NCBI GenBank assembly: GCA_964035545.1
Contig: OZ037767.1
Coordinates: 6,872,207 to 6,936,206, forward strand
Origin: Bugula neritina
Lineage: Eukaryota > Bryozoa > Gymnolaemata > Cheilostomatida > Bugulidae
Length of the DNA: 64,000 nt
Direction of reading: 5' to 3'
The notes under the pieces are model-generated. The model had not been told where the DNA came from and ran no database searches. It saw only the letters and a list, made by a program, of their open reading frames with translations. Every line of letters begins with the position of its first letter. Within the stretch, counting starts at the first letter, position 1. The position numbers were made by a program, and so were the translations under genes. Of this stretch, positions 56,734-64,000 are shown in pieces.

Positions 56734-58007
56734 TATTAAATGTCTGTATCTACTATAAAACTGCATGAGTATGAACAGGTAGTATAGGAGCTTTTTCCTT
56801 TGAATAGAATTATTGCAACTGTGCAAAAAGAGTTTAATATGCAACTTCTATGTAGTAAGTGAACTCCTTTAACTATAAAAACTGAACAAATATTCAAAAA
56901 CAGTATGGAACATGTTCTAAAAATAGAAACCTAATGGTAGACACCAGTTCATATTGGTATTGTTAAAAAACCATACAGAAAACTTAAAATAAGGGTTATA
57001 AGCGTTCAAGTGAGAATTTGTCATAAATGCATTAAATTTTAGCATTTATAAGTCCATCTACGAGTAATTAGTAATTATGGGTACTGGGTTTACACGAGTT
57101 CTTAATCTAACGACAATGATGCAGCAGAATATTTACTAGCAAGTAGATGTATTTCCCAAATATAGTTGGATGATTATAACCACTGAGCTGAAAATAGGTT
57201 CAAAGAATAAATGCCCAAATGTGGGTTAATAAAATTGGAGTATTTTTCAAAAGGTAAGCAAAAATTTGAAAAAAAGTTCCAGCAACAAAAACAAATAAAA
57301 ACATAGTGTGGTAAGAGAAACTATCAACAGAATTGCGTGAAGGATTTCTCTGCAAGCAATAGCAGAAAGTGCATTGACATAAATGAAGGCATGACTAAAA
57401 ACATAAAACTTCACACTTTTCTATCCATATGAATTAGTCTACACTAGAAATGTGTTATTGTAAGCATTGTGTAACTAAACCTTTATTCAAAACCTCTTCA
57501 AGCAGGAAAACCGAAGTTATTAGAAAAAAATAGAAGCAAGAGTGATCATAGAAGACTTTTTGGAAAGAAAAACAAAGAAATACACCAAAATTTCAAAACC
57601 ACTAAAAAGCTGTACACTAAAATTGTGATTATTGATATACTGATCTTACAAAAAATGATGCAATTGTTGACAACAAAAAATGTGTGACAACATCATGTAG
57701 ATGAAAGTTGCATGTATGTGAGACTTTGACATCAGTTATTAATTTTTATCTGTTTAGTTGAATATTACTTATTAATTACACATATTATATTGCAAAGTTT
57801 TTTTATGCGTTCTTAAGAATGCATTTTTCTTCAATTTTGTGTTGAAAACGTATAATAAGTTACTTCAGAAGAAAAAACTAATACCATAAACATTTACATT
57901 GGTAAACATCATAACATTGTGAATTGTTACCTAGGATAGTAAATATCTGCTTTATTGCTATACAACTCTTAATATTATTGAAAACAAATGAATGCATATA
58001 TACTCCA
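56734..58007. other. No gene recognised
   Basis: AT-rich sequence with short broken frames only. Confidence 0.45.
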
Positions 58008-58130
58008 GTAGACTGTGCATTCTGCAGAAAGATGGACACTGCACTGACAGACTTCAACACCAACACCAAACTATGTGAAAGGTTCCAATACAGAAGAGTC
58101 AATAGAAATGCAAACAAGTTTCAACTTGAA
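58008..58130 (+). pseudogene. Kunitz domain remnant, + strand
   Basis: The frame reads VDCAFCRKMDTALTDF then TKLCERFQYRRV and RNANKF: Cys1, Cys3, FQYR and N-A-N-K-F are in register with domain 2 of the intact gene. The Cys2/aromatic region is poorly conserved, there is no Cys4 and no good donor. Confidence 0.55.
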
Positions 58131-58959
58131 CCTAAATTGAAAAGATGAATTTATTTTTTATAACACATTAAACAGCTTTAAAATCTAATTACTCTGCATA
58201 TGTAAGCCATACAACTGTAAACTTTTAATATGTCTAAGTCCTGTACACTAGAAATTATTATGTTCTTTTAAGAGAATAATAAACAAAATGAATTTCAATA
58301 AAAGTTTTTAATAAAGTGCATGAAAATTGTTATTACAAAAGAAATGCATTATTTCAAAGAAAAAACTTAACAAATACTCCCGGCTACTATGAAAACGTTT
58401 CTAAAATAATGGACTGTAATAATTTATGGGTTGTATGGCATAGAATCTGCCAAGTGAAAAACTACTTATTCTCAAAATGATGAAAAAAAAGAAAAAACTG
58501 ACAACCTTACAACCTTCAAAATATGCTCCTTGCAAGGAGAGTAATTGTGTAGCTAGACAAAGCTTAGCAACAGACAAATCACGACCCATTTTTAAACCTA
58601 CAATTAGATTCATAGATGATCAACTAACTGAATGTTTGAACCAATCAACAGAAACCTCAATATAGCCAGGTGAATAATAATGCATTAAAGCATTGGGATA
58701 AAACAGCAAAGAAAAACATGATGAAGTACATTAACAGTACTAGAAAGGCAAGAAAATCTAACAATTTTGTGTTTTCTATATCTAAGAAATAAAACCAGCT
58801 TACAAAAGCTTGTTAATACAAACATAGAGCTAATTGAAATTTATCTACAAGTTCTTGAAGCAAAAGTATGAGAATAGTCAGACTGAGCAAAATTGAGATG
58901 ATGAGTGCAGTTACTCAACAGCTTTGTGTGTTCTCTCTAAAGAGAAGAGAATGGAGTGT

Positions 58960-59058
58960 TTACCTTATTTGGTTCTTCTACAATCCAAGCACTAGGAACT
59001 GTGAAGCTTTTCAATATAGAGGGTTTCCCTGAAATGCTAACAAGTTTCAAAAAGTGAA
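58960..59058 (+). pseudogene. Kunitz domain remnant with stop codon, + strand
   Basis: Frame: WFFYNPSTRNCEAFQYRGF then P, TGA, NANKFQK. It is closely like domain 2 of the intact gene (RYFFNPRTGYCESFQYRGF, NANKF), with a stop in place of the residue before NANKF. Only the second half of the domain is recognisable. Confidence 0.65.
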
Positions 59059-59642
59059 TTTAAAACTGCAAACAATTTTTATCTAAAAGATGTGAGCATC
59101 CTATTATTTGTATGAAACATACAACTGTACCCTTTTGACCCTCAACTTATGTAAACTTATACACATTATGTGTTTAGGATACTTAGATTCAACCTTTGGG
59201 CTAAGAATCTTGATGATAGAAACATTTTTTATTACTATTATATAATGCCTACATGTTAACTGATAAGTATATTTACTCATCAAATTTTGTGAAAAAAGCA
59301 ATAAAAAAGATAAATTGAACGAATGCAAACAAAAATGTGTCAAAATGAAATCAAAATTGTCAGCTTTTGACTGGTTTAGAAAAAATTGTTTCTAAGTAAA
59401 GTTGGAGTTATTATCTTTTGAAATAGGAACTTGTTCAACTATTAACCTTCTTAAAAACAAAGGAAAAAAAAAACTAATAAAACTTGAACAAAGTACAGTT
59501 TGGATTTAAGTCAACTATGACAATAATACGTCGACTTCATTCAATTATATGAAAAAATAGGGATCAATTTGAACCCAGAGAATATAATATTTGTGTTGCG
59601 TAAATTAATTGACAAAGATTGACAAAGAAAAACTTGACAATA

Positions 59643-59908
59643 CATTATAAATAATTTATGATGGCAATAAAAACATTTTATTGCTGACATTGCATAAATC
59701 TAAAAGATGTAATGGCTTTTTTATGTTAGCTTCAGCGCTTATTTTGTTTATTTATATACAGCTATATCAGCTTTTCTGTGCAAGTTAATATATAAGGTGG
59801 TAACACTTCTACTGTTTTCATTGTAAATTATTTTATGATCAATACACCTGTTTGAAACACAACACATTATAAATAATTTATGATGACAATAACAACATTT
59901 TATTGCTG
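59643..59908. repeat. 44-bp direct repeat pair, 222 bp apart
   Basis: cattataaataatttatgat... occurs at 59643-59686 and 59865-59908 with two differences over 44 bp. Confidence 0.85.
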
Positions 59909-59909
59909 C

Positions 59910-62900
59910 AAAAATTCAAAATTAATTTCTCTTTTAGTGAAGTCTACTGATGGAATAATATTTAATATACTACTTAATCAATTGAAAGCATTTCAGCGTA
60001 TTACATCTGACCAAGACATTGCTGTACAAACTATAAGCTAACTTTACAATAAGAGAAACGGCTTACCAAAATAGAAAACTTATAAGTTGCATTATTGGCT
60101 GATTTAGTAATTAATAATAACATTCAGACTATCATGGTATAGTATTATGATACTACTATGATGTCATAGGCAGCAAATGATGCCACTCCTTCCTATACTC
60201 TATATCAGAGAAAACAACAATTTTAGTGAGTTTCCATAGTGAGGTTGTAATAATTAATCTTAATGATTTTTTGCATTAGTTATTGTATTGATTGATCTAA
60301 GGCTAAATCAAATTATTCCTAGAAACAAAATAAATAAAAAAATTGACAAAATTAGTTTACAATTTGCTGCTAAAACATGCTCTTTGCAATAGCTGTTGTC
60401 AAAACACAGTAGAAGTTACTTCTTCTGGGAATAAAAAGCGATCAAACTTCGGAAAATTATTCAAAAGCTGAAAAAAGCTAGCATAAGCTTTATGTTAATC
60501 ACACTCCCTCAAAGTGAATTCATGCCGTGATTTCTTTTTCAATAGTTTAGAGAGAGACTGTAAAAAAGAGTGCATCTACTCTAATGCATTATATGCATTC
60601 TGCCTGTTATATGTGGGGGGGGGGAGTGAAAGGCACTGGCAGGCAATAGGTACTTAGGAGATTTTTTTACAACACAGGTTAGTTTATCGTCCAATAGTTC
60701 AAAGAGAGCCTTTGACGAGGAAAGCAGTTACTTTGGAGTCTTATCAACTGTTCAAGAAGACAAAATGTTCTAGCAGCTTAAGGTGTTTGCTATACACCAT
60801 TCACTAGAAACTAAAAAAATGTTTGCCAAAAAGTAAGGAAAAAACTACAATAGCAAGTTTCAATGGGAACCCTGCACTTCAGGTGGTAAAAGCTTTTAAG
60901 AAAAGCTCTCAATACTAAAAAAATGAAAAAAAATAAAATCATAAATGTTCTTATTTTAGCAAATTGAAATATACACCAGTTACTAAAAAAGCCTTAGCTT
61001 TATAATGCGCCAGGGAATACAAGTTCAAAATATACTTGTTAAATTATTTTACCTCAACCAGTAATTATAGCAAATGTTTCTGATGCAGTTTATAACTATG
61101 AACTACACGCATGTATTTTCATGATATATTTTATCATGCGCACACAAACCAATGTTACAATCTATAAAATACTGTTATAAATTCAATCAAAGTAATGGAG
61201 ATAAGAGCTTTTATAAAAAATGTGAAGAGTGCCTAATGGATTACATAATATAATCTATATGTTTAAGAAAGTCACAGACCATCACATGTCCATGGAAACT
61301 ATAGTCGAAGAGAAAGATGACGATGAAGTCGTCTCGCCAGTTGAGTTCAAAACTACAACTTTCAAATCTACATTATACAGTTTACTTCTGAGCATCAGAA
61401 AGAAAACTAGAAGTAGCAGTGACACTAAAGCTATCTCCTATATAGATAAAACAAACTCTGTTGCTCTAATGCACTCAGTATTTTCTATAACTCTATATAT
61501 ATTTTCATTTGTTACTTAATAAAAATTCACGCATATTTTCAAATTTTAATCCTAAATAAGAAAAGTTAAAATATTTCAAACTTCTCTATTTTAGTACCAA
61601 GGATGTGGAATATCAGTAAAATATTTGATATGCTTGTGTAGTAGGCATGTGATATACCGTGAAAACACCGTTTACTACTTTAAAACCATAGAAAAGCTCG
61701 TATAAGAACTTTGATTGTTTGATATACATGTTACAAGAGCAGCGGATCACAAAGCTAGTTGATAGGTTTTAATTATTGATAGAAAAAACTCTTTTCCGTT
61801 TGTTTGTTCAATTATTGTAAACTGAAAAGATGTGTAAATGATTTTGCTTTATTTTACTATTTAGAAGCTTAATATTAAGCTGTGCTGTAAATTCTGGCAA
61901 AGATGACAAATTCAACAAAAAATTGTCGGCTGTTGGAAGCAAAGAGTTTTAAAAAACTACTTTTGTAATTTGAGTAGCCAAGTAATTCTCACATAATGAA
62001 AAAGATAAATTTCAAACTTAGCAGCATAGCTTACAGGTTTGATTTTGAAAAAAACAATCTGTTGCAATTAAGATAAAGATATAGCATACAAAGAATAAAA
62101 CCTCTGCACATATATCTGAAAAATTATACTTTTGTGGAAAATAAATTAAACTAATTATCTTCTTGTTGCAGAAATCTAATATTGAAGTTAAAGTTATATA
62201 CGCAATAACATTAAATAAGCGCAACCAAAATTGAGTCATAAAATTAAACGTCACTGGGACAGAAAGAATCACTTACCCAAGCCCTGAACCCTGCTACCCA
62301 TGCAGGACAGAGCTGGGATAGGTGAGGCAAACACAAACTTTAAATCAGATCCTCCTGATGTCCTTCACTGAGGACACAACCTACCACAAGGCTGACCAGG
62401 CATCAAATGGAGCTCAGGGTCACAGCATAATCTATAGATTTACCAGCAGTATCCTTTTTGGAAACTTTGCGGTTACATCATCCAAACTCCTCTTGGTTCA
62501 TCGGTAAAGATACACTGAGATCTACGACAGTTGTTGAATAAATTAGAAAAAATTCTAGACCTCATCGCAACATATGATGCATTCTAAAAAAATTAAAGTA
62601 ATTATTTAATATTTTCATTGTTTAAATTTTCAACACTAAAAATTTATTAAAACAAAACAAAATTTAGTTTGAGAAAAATACATATATTACCACGATTAGT
62701 TACATGAGCATCTAATATGAATTTCTTATAGATTATATATTTCAACAACATTGCGCTGATTATTTTTAATTTCAACTTGAGTTTATGATTTAAAAATATT
62801 TTCAAATATTATAAAATTCTATATAACATATATATAGTAGCAAATTATTATTACAAAATATAATATACATCAGCTATTTCATCAGTTAAACAGTGTCTTC

Positions 62901-64000
62901 AAAGTTATCTTTTTCTTTTAACTAATTTCTATACTTTGTGGAAAAATTGAAACGTTTTAGTTTTACTTTTTTCTCAATTTGACCAAACAGTTTTTTTAAT
63001 AGATATGTTATAATTAATTTATTCTAATGAAAAAAGTAGGTATGCTTTTTTCAATTATGTTACGCAAACCAAAATATGGTTCAAGTTCAACATTGACTGA
63101 GATATTTTTGATTATTGACTTTAATTATAAAAAAAATCATGTAAGCTAAAACACTATAACTATATATAAATTATCAGTTATATTATATACTATATGTTGT
63201 TTTATTATATTGCCTTTATTTACCATGCATAACATTGATATACAAGCTAGCATAAAAATAAAAAAGTCTATATAAGTTATATGATATAAGAGACCATATT
63301 TACTAAATTCTTCATATAAACTAATTGTGTAACATTTGAAAGGCTGGTTAACACTATTAAACTATTATCACTTACCAATAAGCTAGTTAGAATATCCTAT
63401 TTTTCCACTACATCTACTCCAGCTTCAGTTCATTACACAGTCTCTCAGTTTGACCCAACCATCTCCACATCTGCTGAGTCACCTCTCACAATTCATGTTA
63501 GATCCCTTTCTGGTCATGTGACTCCTTGTTTATCTGGTGGCACCTGTTGGATAATCAAAAGCTGCGTTTAACACATTCATACACATTTTGACTGGTCTTC
63601 ACTTATTTACCACATATAACTTCACATTACCAACTATGTCTACCATAGTTAATGTGTTGATCATTTTGATCACTGTTAAGTCTCCTGATTACTTATTTTG
63701 CACCTAATTTATACTGATTTTAGTTCATCCCCTGACTCTTTCATGTACAACATATGCCAGACACAACAATCTAATGCTTTAGTTTCCTAGCTAGTACTTT
63801 TATGCCTCCCTGTGCCCTGTAAACAAATGTCTTTTTTCTTTCTATAAAAATTTATAGTTTAAAAACCCTGTTCCAGGCAAATTTATACAAGATATTTTTT
63901 GAAACATGGTGCCTGATTTGTCTTGTTGATTATGGGAAATTTTTAAATTGATGCACACCTTTTCTTTGCTGCGGTTCCCATATGGAGTGTGAGAATTTAG
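59910..64000. other. AT-rich region, no gene recognised
   Basis: I find no domain, RNA gene, LTR or clear inverted repeat. Slightly richer patches at 61229-61519 (a 96-codon + frame, MSMETIVEEKDDDEVV) and 62260-62515 (open on both strands, with a donor-like gggtaagtg on the - strand) could be isolated exons but match nothing I know. A run of ten G near 60615 is the only other oddity. Confidence 0.4.

Noticed and set aside
62260-62515. Possible exon on either strand
   Set aside because: Open on both strands with no recognised family; the - strand reading contains stops upstream of the donor-like site.

Overview
This is a gene-poor, AT-rich animal (metazoan) nuclear window. Evidence for an animal: a spliced PIN-domain gene resembling SWT1, a spliced secreted multi-Kunitz gene, a CR1/L2-type LINE, Ty3/Gypsy elements primed by a tRNA-Leu-like sequence, MULE transposase remnants, MITEs and long (TA)n tracts. 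The repeat mix would suit a lophotrochozoan or other marine invertebrate, but I cannot name the taxon from sequence alone.

Layout. 1-9.9 kb: thirteen phase-consistent exons of the SWT1-like gene on the + strand (5' end outside the window). A LINE with two complete ORFs sits antisense in its sixth intron (2.4-6.3 kb). 11.6-12.6 kb: two solo LTRs of different families 47 bp apart. 12.7-22.8 kb: unassigned exons, then an OTU-protease exon and a MULE transposase with SWIM finger, both broken, separated by a 4.8-kb Gypsy element (15.4-20.3 kb). 23.3-25.8 kb: a third solo LTR and a 2.1-kb non-autonomous Gypsy relative. 26.3-28.6 kb: a second, dead MULE copy invaded by a Gypsy fragment. 30.9-33.9 kb: a 161-nt hairpin and a 2.6-kb foldback with a (TA)n core. 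35.0-42.6 kb: a full-length, apparently intact Gypsy element (gag, pol, third ORF; LTRs differ at 1 of 305 positions). 43-59 kb: a Kunitz region with one intact five-exon gene on the - strand (49.4-53.7 kb), several eroded Kunitz exons on both strands, and three MITEs in the intact gene's introns. 59-64 kb: nothing recognised.

Most striking: the LTR elements behave as a set. All six insertions have 4-bp target duplications (five ATAT, one TTAT). All internal regions share the same PBS. Four copies carry a third ORF downstream of pol that encodes, where complete, a C2H2 finger, a CPC-type finger and a C-terminal coiled coil. The U3 of each LTR family has its own palindromes. The 2.1-kb derivative has lost gag and pol and kept only LTRs, PBS and the finger ORF. 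I infer, without proof, that the finger protein may recognise the U3 palindromes.

Transposon ORFs are visibly GC-rich against AT-rich host sequence. Exon coordinates were read by eye from reading frame plus GT/AG sites and need transcript support.
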